The notes: generated from the letters alone by a model not told the origin. A stretch of 64,000 bases of DNA from Balaenoptera acutorostrata (GCF_949987535.1 NC_080070.1:13521770-13585769), one strand, 5' to 3'; positions 36,950 to 51,165 are shown, counted from the first letter of the stretch. Numbers and translations are program-made.

Positions 36950-37065
36950 TGAGGGTCATCCCCAGAAGTTCGGCTTGGATTGGTCTGGGGTGAGGCCCTA
37001 GCACCAGTACTTTTAAAAGTTCTGCAGGTGATTCGACTGTGTGGTGATTGAGAACCACTAACCAG
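36950..37065. repeat. MER5A-like hAT fragment
   Basis: GGTCTGGGGTGAGGCCCTAGCACC, AAAAGTTCTGCAGGTGATTC and GTGATTGAGAACCACTA match the right half of MER5A including its terminal 'GAGAACCACT'. Confidence 0.7.
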
Positions 37066-39575
<2,510 letters not shown>

Positions 39576-40248
39576 CATAATCCAGCATTACTCACCTCTC
39601 CGGGCAGTGAGAACCAGACAAATGGACCGTTGGAGCTGGGCTGGGTCCTGGCAGTCTGGCTGCACCTGCCAAGGACTCCCTCCCTTCCCTCCAGGGTTCG
39701 CTGGTCTCCCAGGAGGTCAGGTGTGAGCATGAAGCTGCCGGTAGCAACGCTTTCCTCCTTCTCCAGCCCAGCCCCCAGGGGCTCAGCTTCCCTTGCACGT
39801 GAGGTTGCAGGGTGGGCACCACGCTTCCTGCTCTCAGACTGTACCCCCGAGGAGGCTTCCTCAGGTCAACCCGGTTTTCCAGATCAGGCCCTTCTCCGCT
39901 CCACGCCCCACTGACCCGCCAGACAAAGCCTGGCATAGGCGTAGGGGGGAGGGGGGCCGTCTGGAAAGGTGGTATTTTTAGCAGAAGGGAGAGGGCAGAG
40001 CTGCTGCCATGTCAGCCTCATTCAGCAGCTCGGCTTGGCTTCCTGCCAGTTCCAGCCCCGCCCTCCGGTGCCTCCTCCGCCCCACCCGCCTCCCCCACCT
40101 CCCCTGGAATCCGGCCTTCTCACCCCCTCCTGGGTAACACACCACGACGGGGCTCCCAACAGGAGCCATTTGTCTGGGCCTCTGCCCTAAGGGGTGGGAG
40201 GTGGGGATTTCAGAGCAGCCTGGAGATCCCTTGGGCATTCCCTTCTCT

Positions 40249-40323
40249 TGGAGGAAGGGAGGGAGGGAGGGAGGGAGGGAGGGAGTGTGTGTGTGTGTGT
40301 GTGCGCGAGCGTGCGTGTGTGTG
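40249..40323. repeat. (GGGA)n then (GT)n compound microsatellite
   Basis: Eight consecutive GGGA/GGGAG units (40256-40286), then nine GT units, GCGCGAGCG and GTGTGTGTG. The plus strand has enough G3 runs for a G-quadruplex. It is about 1.1 kb upstream of exon 3 on the coding strand. Confidence 0.95.
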
Positions 40324-41640
40324 AGTGATGCGGGGGACCGGACAGCAAACTATATCAATCCCCCCCCTCCCCCCGCCTCGCATCCAAGCAAGCAAGGACG
40401 CTCTCTTCTCATTCCCGGGAAACCAACACCCAGGTTTCCGTGGGGAGCACCTCACAGGCGTCACGTCCCCTCTTTGCCTCTCCCTCACTCCAGTGCAGAG
40501 CAAACAGAGGATCCCTGGCACAGTTTGGCTGGAGGCCTCCTGCCCTCCCTGCCGCCGCCCTCACGCTGGAGACGGATGTGGTCCACGTGCCTTGTCCTCA
40601 CACTGAAGACCAGATACTGGCAGCCACCTCCCCGCCCTCCAGGGAGGAAGCCGGTTGGGGGGTGGGAAGGAGAACAGCAGCGGAGCCTCCCCCTGAGGAG
40701 GCGGGGGGACCTGACAGGGCCCCGTCCCAGAGGCGGAAGTCCACAGAGAGCCGGTTCCCGCTTTACTGAGCTCTCCTTGGTCCTTCCCAGCCCTGCTGAC
40801 CCGAAGTGCCTGCTGCAGCCAGGTAGCCGTCACATCCGTCTCTCTTTGCTCTGGGGGCTTCCTCCACTCTCCACCGTAGTCAAGGGCAAGCAGGTGATGG
40901 GAATGGGAAAAGAGAGGTCAGGGTATTTTCAGTCTAAAGGAGATTTATATCCCCTTAAACAGGTCAGGAAATTTCTCTTCTATGCCCCTGTGAAACCAAT
41001 GGTTCCCTTTTCAGTAACTGGAGGGTTTCTAGGAAGAATCTCGGCCGCTCTGCCAGCACTACAGAGGACAAACCTGCTGAAGCCCCAGAGCCTCTTCCCG
41101 CTGCACTTGGCCGGTACTGGTCCCTGGGCTGTGCAGACCCATGGGAGCAAAGGTACTGCCTGGAGGACTGAATGGAGAAGGGGTCCTGTAAGGTGTGCGC
41201 ACTTGGGCCAGGGATGGAAAAGTGGGCTGGGCAGGAAAAGAGAAATGCAAATCGTTAAAAGAGGGAAGGGTACTGCTGCTGGTGGACGAAAGCAAAGTGC
41301 TTTACTTAGAAGAAAACAGAGCAAAAGGCAGGAAGGGAAATGGAGAGAATAATTCCTCTTCCAAAAGTCCTGAGACAGATAATAGTCATCTGTGTCCCAG
41401 GTCAGGGAGGTCTGTGCCTCCAACACAGACTAGGTACACTCTGCTGTCTCCCAAAGGCTTGGTCAACAAAAGCTGAGGATCATGTTAAGTTGTTGATCTG
41501 GAAAGAAGGATGAAAACCAGAGGTCAGGTCTGAGTATTTTCACTGACCTGGGAGGATATTCACCATCACCCTGTGAGCCTGATTTTGCTAGAGCCATGCA
41601 CGTACAGCTGGTTATTTTGCCCTCAGACCCACATGGTAAC
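40324..41640. other. Intronic sequence without recognised element
   Basis: GC-rich at first, then mixed. A 383-codon plus-strand open frame (40201-41352) crosses it but begins in the microsatellite and shows no domain, so it is not annotated as a gene. Confidence 0.5.
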
Positions 41641-41765
41641 TCAGGGCAGCTGCAGCAACAACTTATAAGGTAGGTAGGACAAGAAATATTCCTATTTTGC
41701 AGGATTTAAAGAAGTTAAATAATTTATTAACAGTCTCAAACCCGTGAACTAAAAAAAGGAGTGAG
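41640..41765 (-). repeat. MIR, reverse orientation (3' part)
   Basis: CAACAACTTATAAGGTAGGTAGGAC, TATTCCTATTTTGCAGG and GTCTCAAACCCGTGAACTA; weak but in order. Confidence 0.45.
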
Positions 41766-41869
41766 TTGGCTTATTGAGTTGTGTGGGAAAGTAAAGTTAA
41801 GATGTAATTAATGTATCTAGTATTTCTTCCTCCCAAATTAAGCCAGGATTATAGTTACAAGATTTTTTT

Positions 41870-42633
41870 TTTTTAAGACAGAAATTCACACAGAAGGGGA
41901 AACTAGGAAAGGAGACAGCGGCAGCAGAAGATTGGAAACCGTAAAGCTGAGAGACAGTGCAATTGCCTCAGCAGAACTGAAGAGCTAAGGCGAGAGCCAG
42001 CAGGGGGCAAGCTGAAAACCATCCTGCCAAATCCCCAAAAGGCTCAGGAACTGGCATCAAAAACCACCTTTGGATCAGGAAGTTAAGCAGAGGGGAGGGA
42101 GATAAAACAAGGATTTGGTACAAGTTGTTTGAGCAGGAACTAGAACCCTAGCTCCTCTCACCCACTCCACACCTCTGGGGCTACCCCCTTTCCCCGACCT
42201 CCCAGGGTGGAGTCGGCGTACTTAGGACTGGGGGTTGACAAGCTCAGGTGAGGGCTGGCCGGCACAGCTGAGGGTCATTATGCACAGAGCAAGTTGTCTG
42301 TGCACATATAGAATGTTGAATGCTTACCCTTGAGACCCCAGACCTCTTCTGCCTGGCTCTCAGAAGCAGACTGCCCTGCCTTTGCCCTATAGCCTGGAAG
42401 CTGGGAGAGACCTTTCTGGTGATGACCAGCACAAGAGAAAATATCTAGACACATTGTTACTGTGTGTTGCGAGGGAGGCATAAGCAGCCGCTCCAACCAT
42501 CTACAGTGAAGCTTCCCATTGGCAAGCCCACCCCCGACTCAGGGCTTCCAGGCAGCCCCAAATACCTGAGAAAAGCTATAAGCTGTGAGAAGAAGAGCTT
42601 GAGGAAACAAACTGCAGGGAAAAGAAACAATAA
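41870..42633. other. Unclassified sequence, possibly an old transposon
   Basis: The A/G-rich stretch after the T/A run at 41866 (GAAACTAGGAAAGGAGACAG, GCAGAACTGAAGAGCTAAGG) reads like transposon sequence but I cannot place it. Confidence 0.3.
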
Positions 42634-43448
42634 TTAAAAATTATTACTGGGAAATGCAAATCAAAACCACAATGAGATACCACCTCATACCTGTCAGAAC
42701 GGCCATCATCAAAAAGACCACAAATAACAAATGTTGGTGAGGATGTGGAGAAAAGGGAACCCTTGTGCACTGTTGGCGGCAATGCAAATTTGTGCAGCCA
42801 CTGTGGAAAACAGTATGGAAGGTTATCAAAAAACTAAAACTAGAACTACCCTATGACCCAGCAATTCCACTCCTGGGTATATATCCGAAAAAAACAAAAA
42901 CACTAATTTGAAAAGATACATGTACCCCAGTGTTCATAGCAGCATTATTTACAATTGCCAAGATATGGAAGCAACCTAAATGTCCATCAACAGATGAATA
43001 AAGAAAATGTGATATATATATGTATACACACACACACAATGGAATACTACTCAGTATTCTATAAAAAAATAACAAAATTTTGCCATTTGCAGCAACATGG
43101 ATGGACTTGGAGGGCATTATGCTAAATGAAACAAGCCAGACAGAGAAAGGCAAATACTGTATGACATCACTTATACGCGGAATCTAAAAAATACAACAAA
43201 CTAGTGAATATAACAAAAAAGAAGCAGACTCACAGATACAGAGAACAAACTAGTGCTTACCAGTGGGGGGATGGGAGGGGGAATACAGGGGTGAGGGTGG
43301 GAGAAACAAACTACTGGGTGTAAGATAAGCTCAAGGATGTATTGTACAACATGGGGAAAATATAGCCAATATTTCTTAATAACTGTAAATGGAAAGTAAC
43401 CTTTAAGAATTGTATAAAAAAATTTTAAAATACATTTAAAAATTATTA
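42634..43448 (+). mobile_element. L1 3' fragment (5'-truncated), with 13-bp target duplications
   Basis: Body 42647-43435. The ORF2 C-terminal region is visible (AATCAAAACCACAATGAGATACC, GGATGTGGAGAAAAGGGAACCC, TGGAATACTACTCAG), then 3' UTR (AATACAGGGGTGAGGGTGGG, TGTATTGTACAACATGGGG) and an A-rich tail. TTAAAAATTATTA flanks it at 42634-42646 and 43436-43448. The reading frame is broken. It is related to, but diverged from, the 3' part of the larger L1. Confidence 0.9.
43011..43037. repeat. (TA)n(CA)n microsatellite inside the L1 fragment
   Basis: GATATATATATGTATACACA followed by CACACACA. It expands a short AT stretch normally present in this part of L1. Confidence 0.85.
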
Positions 43449-44050
43449 ATATCCCCAAGAGACAAGAGAAGAAACATACTTTGCCTCCATGAAATAAGAA
43501 CAGGATACTAATGAAAAGAACTCTCTGAAGAACAAAAATAACACCTTATAATAATGGGATCAAAATCATTGAAATTAATATTATAAAATCAATTCCAATT
43601 TATGGATTCACAGTCCTATCTTGTTCCAAAAGATTTAGGAGTCTTACAAAATGCACACAGTATAACAGAATAAAAATAATCAATAAGGAAATGAAGGAAA
43701 GAGAAAATAAAAAAATAAAAGATGAAGCCAGATATCACATTCACACACAAAATTTGGTCCACGATGTCCTTAGAAAGGTTATTATAGTCACCATATTTGG
43801 ATTTAAGGCATTAGATATTATTTTGCTTATCTTTAAATCTTTGTTGCTTTTTATTTGCATTTGAGAAAATCCCAAAGGCCACTCTGCCTATGGAATGACC
43901 CACATATAGATGGCCCCATTCCTGCCCATCTGCATTATCCCATGTATCAATTTCATTTCTTTAGGAGTCAGAAACTGCCTTTTTTACTCTTTGTGATTGC
44001 TCACTGGGCTCACAGCAGTACTTTGCACCCAGGAATTTACATAGCTTGTA

Positions 44051-44285
44051 CAGTTAACCCTTGAACAATGAGGGAAGTTGGGGCACTGACCCGCTGCACA
44101 GTGGAAAATCCACGTATAACTTATCGTCGGCCCTCTGTACACTTAGCTTCTCTGAATCCACGGTTCTGCATCCATGGATTTAAGTCAACCACGCATGTTG
44201 TGCTACTGTAGTATGTACTCTTGAAAAACACCCACGAATAAGTGGACCCATGTAGTTCAAAACTGTGCTGTTCAAGGGTCAACTG
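44051..44285. mobile_element. Tigger/MER2-like DNA transposon (TcMar) with both terminal inverted repeats
   Basis: The left end CAGTTAACCCTTGAACA pairs with the right end TGTTCAAGGGTCAACTG (one mismatch in 17). Inside are AAAATCCACGTATAACTTAT and GAATAAGTGGACCCATGTAG, which fit the MER2/Tigger pattern. It is 235 bp, far too short for a transposase, so a non-autonomous (MITE-like) copy. A TA precedes the left end; the right target TA is not intact. Confidence 0.85.
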
Positions 44286-44320
44286 TTATTTCTTTCCTCA
44301 TCTTTTCCTGCCTTTTTGTA

Positions 44321-44399
44321 GAAAGAAGGAAGGAGGCAAGGAGGGAGGGAGGGAAGGAAGTTGGGGGGAAGGAAAGGAAAAGGAAAAGGAAAAAGAAAA
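44321..44399. repeat. Purine-only GGAA/GGGA/GAAAA microsatellite
   Basis: GAAAGAAGGAAGGAGGCAAG, (GGGA)3, GGAAGG and (GGAAAA)n: about 80 bases with almost no pyrimidine, directly after the MER2 copy. Confidence 0.9.
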
Positions 44400-45470
44400 C
44401 CTAACTCAACTATCTGAAGCCATGGAAAAATATTATGCAGGGTCAGCCTAAGAATAATCCCCTTGGAAAGAACTTGGAATAGTGAGTTGGGCAGGCAAAG
44501 GCTGAGATAAAGAAAAATCTTTTCATGAATTGTGTTGGGTTTGAGTCTAATATCTGTACTCCACGACCGTAATGTTTGACATTCTAATGTTCAAAATGAG
44601 AAAGGTGCATTCTAAACTTTTTAGAAAAAGAATTTAGCTCAGTGCAGTGGAAAGGAGTGGGCAGAAGCGGGTGGACGATGAGGGCAGTGGAGGAAGAAAA
44701 CCAGGAGAACCATTAAATAGAGCTAGAAAAAGCATTCTCCCTCGTGGAAAAGTTTTTATTTTGAAGTTTACACTCCTATTAACATTTAAATTGAAAGGTA
44801 TTGCTTGCAACTCTACATAGGAAACCAGGATATCTGCATTTAAATAAACACCACTCAGAGAAGGAAAATATATATGGGCTCTGAATTTCTTTCTATTTGC
44901 TCTTTAAAGAACTTGTACAAAAAAATTGATGAGGACTGGAATTTTCTTCTCATTAAAAAAACAGAGATGGTGAGGGTAAGTATGGGTTAGACCTTGCTGT
45001 GTCAGTAAAGACAGGAGATGGGGAGGGCAGACACTATATTAATGGTCCAGGGTGAAGAGTATGGTGAAACCAACAAGGTCATGGTCCTCTTCTGCTGGCC
45101 ACGTGGGGCACCTCTGCCTGATATGAGCACTGCCTTGGCTACAAGGATGGAAGAGTGTCAGCTGTCCTGGGAGCTGGACACGCATTCACAAATTAATCAG
45201 TCCCTTTGGGGTTCAAGGTCACAAGAACTGGAGGGCAGAGCAAGGTGGTGAGGACAGAACTCAGTGCTTTTGCCCCAAGGGATCAGTCTGGAAGGTAAGA
45301 AGTGGAGAGAGAGAGTTGGGCAATGAACATGTTAGCCGGGGGGTCAACTCAGGACAAACTGATTCACCGGGGAAGGAATATTCCAGGAACCAATTACTGC
45401 ACAGCAACGATCTCTGAAGGAAGTGGGGCTTGATTCTGGGTAACCACACAGAGATTCAACAGATGGGGAT
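44400..45470. other. Intronic sequence without recognised element
   Basis: Nothing classifiable by eye. Confidence 0.45.
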
Positions 45471-45474
45471 GCAA

Positions 45475-45700
45475 GCACGGATTCTTGGAATCAGGCTGCC
45501 CTGATTCAAACCCTGGCTCTGCCATGTACTGGCTGCGTGAACTTGAGCACGTTAGTCCCTCTCTCTGGATCTCAGTTTCCACATCTATAAGGGGAGGTTA
45601 TAACAGTGCCTACCTTCAAAGGGTTATTAAGAGGATTAAATAAGTTATTATGTATAAACTGCTTAGAATAGTACCTGGCACAAAGCTAGAGCTGTACAAA
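45475..45700 (+). repeat. MIR, near full length
   Basis: AATCAGGCTGCCCTGATTCAAACCC, CTCTGCCATGTACTGGCTG, TCAGTTTCCACATCTATAAG, AGAGGATTAAATAAGTTATT and GTACCTGGCACAAAGC, in order over more than 200 bp. Confidence 0.9.
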
Positions 45701-45709
45701 TGCAAATAG

Positions 45710-46595
45710 AAATGGAAGACACTTAAATTAAAGCGGTTCTCTTTTTTCATACACCACATCTCTCCCACGTGCTGTACAGGAGCATACAAGAGCTAAGCAG
45801 CATGTTGGGGTTAGCCCCGAAGTAAGGATTTGGTACCCAGAGGGAACAGGTTTCTGGGGTCTGTTCTTGCACCTCTCTCAGGTACCAGGAGAGGCTGAGG
45901 TGAAGGCTTTATGTTCCTATTTGTTAATATCGAGATGCATCCACCCTAGAGTGTTGATGTTCTTATCCTCGGGCGACCCAAAACAGCTAGAGGCCATGGC
46001 AGCTAATAGCAGAGGTGCCGGGGGCCACAGAGGCTGCTTGAAACCTGGGCTCTTGCATTGAGCACTGTACTGATCTAAAAGGAAGAGGCATGGGGCAAGA
46101 CCATAACTTTTCAGTCATCTAATTAGTTAACACTGAAACAGAGAAGCAGCTCACAAATCTGGAGTAGGAACCTATGTTGATGTCTTCTTTGTATATATGA
46201 TTAAAAGGTTTTGCCTATGGCTTTCTTCCAGAGTACAGGTTGGTTCAGCATCGTGATGCAGTTGTAGTTAAGAAACCATTTTTATGTGAAAACAAAATAG
46301 TTCCTGGGTTTCCATAAGAAAGTGCCCTCTGCCCATCCCTGTGCCTCCATCTTTCTCCAAGAGCCCCGTGTTCCAGTCATGAAAAAACTGCAGTTCTCTG
46401 AAAGGCTTGGCACTTTCCTCCCTTTCCTTGATGGCGCTGTGCTCTCTGCCAACATGGCTGCCCACATGTTCCACCTGGCAAGCTTCTCACCATCCTTAAA
46501 ATTTCCCTAAAAAGTAAATGTCTGGGAGGCTTCCAAGGTGCTTTAGCCGACACACTGGCGTCCAGTGCTCCAGGCTCCCGTAGCACTTGGCTGAT
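45710..46595. other. Intronic sequence without recognised element
   Basis: Nothing classifiable by eye. Confidence 0.45.
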
Positions 46596-46599
46596 CATC

Positions 46600-46770
46600 A
46601 CTCCTCTAGCACTCACCACGTCTTACTGTAATTATTTATGTCTCCCTTCCTCCAGCAAACGTGAGCTTGCTCAGGGCTGTGGTCGTGTCTGGTTTATTTT
46701 GTCTTCCCAGTCCCCAGCGCGTTGCCCGGCAAAAGCAGGTGCTCAATAAATGTCTGCTGAATGAGATCAC
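46600..46770 (+). repeat. L2 3'-end fragment
   Basis: TACTGTAATTATTTATGTCTCCC, GTGAGCTTGCTCAGGGC and AGGTGCTCAATAAATGTCTGCTGAATGAG in pieces. Confidence 0.75.
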
Positions 46771-47875
46771 CATCCCACCCTGTAAGGACTACTAAAACTG
46801 CATGCACCGTGGACAAAAGCAGAGTGAGGCAGATGCGCTTACCCAATTCAACCCACTTCAGCGACTCAAACGTCATTGTGACTTGAAGCCAACTTCTCTC
46901 TCCTCCAGTCTTATTTTTAAAACCAGCATTAATTATTGCTTAACAATTCAACGTAATTTTTTGCTTTTGTTTTTTTGTATACACAAAGAAAACATCAACA
47001 TAGGTTCAGGTTCCAGATCGCATAAAGTCATGCAACATGGGGGCTCCTTACCATAAAGTTTAATGAGCACATGTGAAACCCCACAGATCACGATCCCAAC
47101 AGACCTTTCTGTGCTGTCCCCACAAGTCAGGAAGAGACCGTGGGGGAAGGTAGTTGCTGTAGAAATGAGAAGTGGTTTCTGGGTCAGAAGACGGGCTTGA
47201 CGCTTCCTGCTCCTCAACCCTACCTCCGGATTAGAGAGCTGCCATAAATAGGGACATTATGTGATACAGCCATATACAAATCACATCCACTGTCAAGACA
47301 AGGGAAGGCAAATTGCAAAATTTGTACCCGCCTGATGAAAGAAAGCTAGGTCAGCAGCTAAAGCAAGTGCCTGGAGAGAAGAAAGAATGGGGAAAAAACC
47401 CAGAACTGAGAGGCAGAGTCCCAAACCAAAAAAGCCTCAAGAATGACTCCCTTCTCCCTGCTGCCACACTGCTGAGCCAACAACAGAAACTGCAGACAGG
47501 AATGATGAGAAGGAAACTGCAGCTCAGCCAACCAGATACACGCGAGTAGACCCCCTGGGTGCCCAGTTCTCTGTCCTCGGGGGTCTTCCTGCCGGGAACG
47601 ATGAGCTAAACCAATACAGTCGCTATTCCACCCTAGAGAAGCTCCCAGCTCTCCTCCTCTAGATCACGTGTCACTGACAGCTGCTCTGAGTGCAGAGGAC
47701 AGAAATCGGGGTGGCAAGAATGTGTCCCCAGAGAGTCCCCACAAAGCAATGAGAAGATAGGAGCTTTAAGACACATGGGCACCTTAGAGAGCACTATACT
47801 TTCCAGAAACATGCTGCAGGCGCCTGAGAATTGGTTGATGGCAAAGAATTTGAAAGGCCTGGGGAAGGGGAAGAT
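46771..47875. other. Intronic sequence without recognised element
   Basis: Nothing classifiable by eye. Confidence 0.45.
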
Positions 47876-47879
47876 AAAT

Positions 47880-48090
47880 AGGAATGAGCATTTATCGTGC
47901 ATCTACTATGCGCAAGGCGCTGGGCTGGGCAATTTACATAGGACACGCCCGTGAAGCCTCCCAGTGGCTCTATAAGGAAGATACTATTTCTCTCATTTTG
48001 TAGACTTAGATATGGAGACAATGGAATTTCAGTCGATCAAGGTCACAGAGCCAGTCAGAGGCAGGACTGGGAAACGGCCTCCATCTGCCC
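47880..48090 (-). repeat. MIR, reverse orientation
   Basis: CATTTATCGTGCATCTACTATGCGCAAGGCGC, AATTTACATAGG, AAGATACTATTTCTCTCATTTTGTAG and AAGGTCACAGAGCCAGTCAGAGG, in pieces. Confidence 0.8.
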
Positions 48091-48164
48091 ATGCCCTTTC
48101 CATTCCTCAGTCCTTTCCAGATTCCGTGCCGCTTCAAACCCCAGAAGAGAATTTAACATTCAGT

Positions 48165-48490
48165 AAAATGTAATGGAATATCATTCAGCGATTAAAATTA
48201 CTCTTGTGAAGAATGTCAATGACCAGGGAAAAGTTCACAGCAGAATATTAAATGAAAATTAATGCACAAGCTTATCTATTCCATACAACCCCTAGGCTAC
48301 AGTGTACATACGTGCATCCATACGTGCATGTACATACGTGCGGGTGTACATACGTGCATGTACACCCACGTGGGAGAAGCAAGGGAGGAGTACCCCAAAT
48401 GCTAACAGGGAGCCTTTCTGGGTTGTGATATTTGGGGTTTTGTTTGTTCTTTTCTACAATGAGAATGAATTCCTTTAACGATGAAGCGTT
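48165..48490 (+). repeat. Old L1M fragment containing a TACATACGTGCA minisatellite
   Basis: AATGGAATATCATTCAGCGATT and GAATATTAAATGAAAA precede, and TTTTGTTTGTTCTTTTCTACAATGAG follows, the CG-containing array at 48304-48374, where TACATACGTGCATG-like units recur about five times. Confidence 0.6.
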
Positions 48491-49014
48491 GAGTTCTCTG
48501 GGAGATGTGAGCTTTACTGCTTTTTAAAGTTCTAAGTACAAATAATGAGGCACACCGAACTGATAGAAGACGCTGATCTCAGGCCTGGCCACAGATTCCT
48601 TCTCATGAGTACCCCTTCTTAAAGACACACTGCCACTAAGTAGTTTCTTTAGTTTTTTTAACAGCGAAAACAAAAGACTTGCCAAGCTCCTCTTTGGCCA
48701 ACAGTTATGTACTGTGGAAATACTTGCCATTGGAGGGCAGTGCTTCCTTTACCTGGCAGCTCCAGCTCAGGCCAGCACAGGAATGGGGCTCTAAGATGTC
48801 ACTGCCCTCCGCTGCCATTCCTTCTGCATGTGATGCTGTCAGGGGCCCCTCAGTACTCTCTCTCTGACTATATCCCATGCTTTAGGTACTAGGTACCTTG
48901 CAGATACCCTAGAACCTCAGATGGCTCACACAAATGTCTCTATAGCAATCTTCTCACCCTCAAATGTCCCTTCCACTAATGAGGGTCCCAGGAACAAGCA
49001 CAGCAATTTCTGCT

Positions 49015-49110
49015 TGAACGACACGATGGTGTAGAGATAAACAAAACACTGAACTTGATGTCAGAAGACCTGCATTTGAGTCCCAGTTCCCCCCGTGCTG
49101 GCTGGGATGC
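49015..49110 (+). repeat. MIR 5' fragment
   Basis: ACGATGGTGTAGAGATAAAC, TGATGTCAGAAGACCTGC and TTTGAGTCCCAGTTCC. Confidence 0.5.
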
Positions 49111-49523
49111 ATCGTACAGGTCACACCGAACTCTTAGTTCTGAGGCCCAAGAACAATACAGAGAGAACAACAGCGGAGCAGAGAACGGTGGACGGTGAGC
49201 CCCTGCTCCCTCCGCATTCTCCAGCTGTGAGGCCACACGGCAGCCAGGGCTACACGCGGGTGCTGAGGACTTGAAATCGTCATCAAGCACCTGAGCTGAG
49301 ACGCGTACGTGTAGAATACACACCAGCTGTCAAAGACTTGGTATGAGTTTTCATCAAATATCGCAATAATCTGTATACTGATTACATGTTGATGGGACAG
49401 TATTTTGGATATACTGGAGTAGATAAAATATGTGATTAAAATGAATGTTATTGTTTCTTTTTACGCAGTTAATGGGGGTAGTAGAACATTTTAAATTGGA
49501 TTACGGTTTGCACTATATTTCAA

Positions 49524-49830
49524 TGGACAGCACTTTTTTTTTTGAATTTGCTGTGTTGGCAACACAGCATTTATTTATTTATTTTTTTAACATCTTTATT
49601 GGTGTATGATTGCTTTACAATGGTGTCAGTTGCTGCTGAATAACAAAGTGAACCAGCCATATGCATACGTATATCCCCATATCCCCTCCCTCTTGCGTCT
49701 CCCTCCCACCGTCCGTATCCCACCCTTCTAGGTGGTCACAAAGCACCGAGCTGATCTCCCTGTGCTATGCGGCTGCTTCCCACCAGCTATCTATTTCACA
49801 TTTGGTAGTGCATATATTGGACAGCACTTT
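49524..49830 (-). mobile_element. L1 3'-end fragment, reverse, with double A-tail and 13-bp target duplications
   Basis: Body 49537-49817. From the right: the L1 3' segment (reverse of AACATCTTTATTGG...CATTTGGTAG), its tail (T-rich 49569-49587), a 21-bp palindromic insert (49549-49569), then a second T-run (49534-49543). TGGACAGCACTTT flanks it at 49524-49536 and 49818-49830. Confidence 0.88.
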
Positions 49831-49831
49831 C

Positions 49832-50980
49832 TAAAGAGAAGGGTAAGACATCGGGCAGAACTTGCTACGAGGGTTTTGCAACTTGCAGTGTACTCTCCAC
49901 CTTCAGTTTACACACAGAAGGAGATTAGGGGGCAGAGACTGAAGAGGGAGGGTTCTCAGAAGAGAGTCAGCAGAGGGCTGCGTGTTTCCCTTCCTCCCAC
50001 GAGAGCTTCCCCACTCCCAGCACCACCTCCTCAAGCCAAGAAAAGGGCCCTTGAGAGAACCATTTAGAGAGCGGCACACAGGTACCCTAGAGTTTAGAGG
50101 ACACAGGGCATGGTACCTACATGTGGTCCGAAAAGATGAGGCGAGGAGCCGGTTAGAGTTGCCCTTGAAAGCAAAGACAAAGCTCCACATCCAGAGTCTG
50201 GCTGGGGAAGGATCCTGTGCTTTCTCCACGGGCCAAGTGGAGGCCAACGAAGACTAAAGCTTCCTAGAAAAGACGCGACCCAAGAGCTTCACCTGGTAGG
50301 GTGTGATGGCTACAACAGAGTCCTATGAGGGGTAGCACCAAAATTGGGGGCTGAGGAAGGAGTGGGACCAGGTCAGCTGGAAGGTGCACTGCCCACACCA
50401 GGAGACGATGAGGCGTGGTCAGTCACTGAGAAGCTTTTCCAGAGGAATCACAAAGGTGCCCTGCAAGAGACAGATCAGCACTTGGGCCGTGCTGCATGCA
50501 GGGCACCAACAGACAGCAACGCCACCAGGCAAACAAGACCCCGTGGGCCTTTTACCCATCCTTCTCCTGACCCCCCCCCCCCCCGCCCCAACCCTAGAGG
50601 AAGCAGAAGTAGTAGAGCTCAAGGGGGGCAGGTATGGAACAATGCTGAAGAAGGAGCAGAACAGACCTTCTTTCTTACTGCAGGTTTCCAGGAGGGGGTC
50701 AAGCCCATGCACTGGGGAAGGGAGAAGATTTAAACCAGATACAAGACTGACATTCTGATACTAGATTCGACCCAAATGTTAATATCTACAAATGCAAGTT
50801 TACTAATACCTGAAGGTTACCCAAAGAAACTGTGGGATCTCCTATAGATGTCAACTAAGAACGGGAGATCAGACAGAATGGGGCTAAAAAGGTTGTAGTG
50901 AGAATAAAAGTTGTAGATGCAGCCTTTTCAATTAATTGGTTAAAAATGATCTTATACAAGTCATATCTGAAACAAGAATG
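49832..50980. other. Intronic sequence without recognised element; C-run
   Basis: A C-rich homopolymer lies at about 50571-50584. Open frames around it are compositional. Confidence 0.45.
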
Positions 50981-50989
50981 GTAACAATA

Positions 50990-51165
50990 CAGCCAGCATT
51001 TTTCACGTGTCAGGCATGTCCTAAGCACTTCCTATACCTTATCACATTTAATCTTCCCAACAAATTGATGAGTTTATAATGCTCCTTTTATTGATGAGAT
51101 AATAAGTAACTTGCCCCAAGTCAGGCAGCTTGCAAGTAGGAGACTCCAAAACCCAGGCTTTTAGT
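50990..51165 (-). repeat. MIR, reverse orientation
   Basis: GTCAGGCATGTCCTAAGCACTTCC, CATTTAATCTTCCCAACAAATTGATGAG and TAAGTAACTTGCCCCAAGTCA, in pieces. Confidence 0.8.

Noticed and set aside
39590..40790. CpG island/alternative promoter near exon 3
   Set aside because: GC-rich, but CpG is not clearly enriched by eye and no first exon, TATA or initiator context could be supported. CpG observed/expected counts would be the deciding computation.
40201..41352. 383-codon plus-strand open frame upstream of exon 3
   Set aside because: It starts in unique sequence but runs at once through the GGGA/GT microsatellite, has no recognisable domain and is proline/arginine-rich as expected of GC-rich noncoding DNA. 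It sits inside the intron on the opposite strand without splice or promoter evidence.
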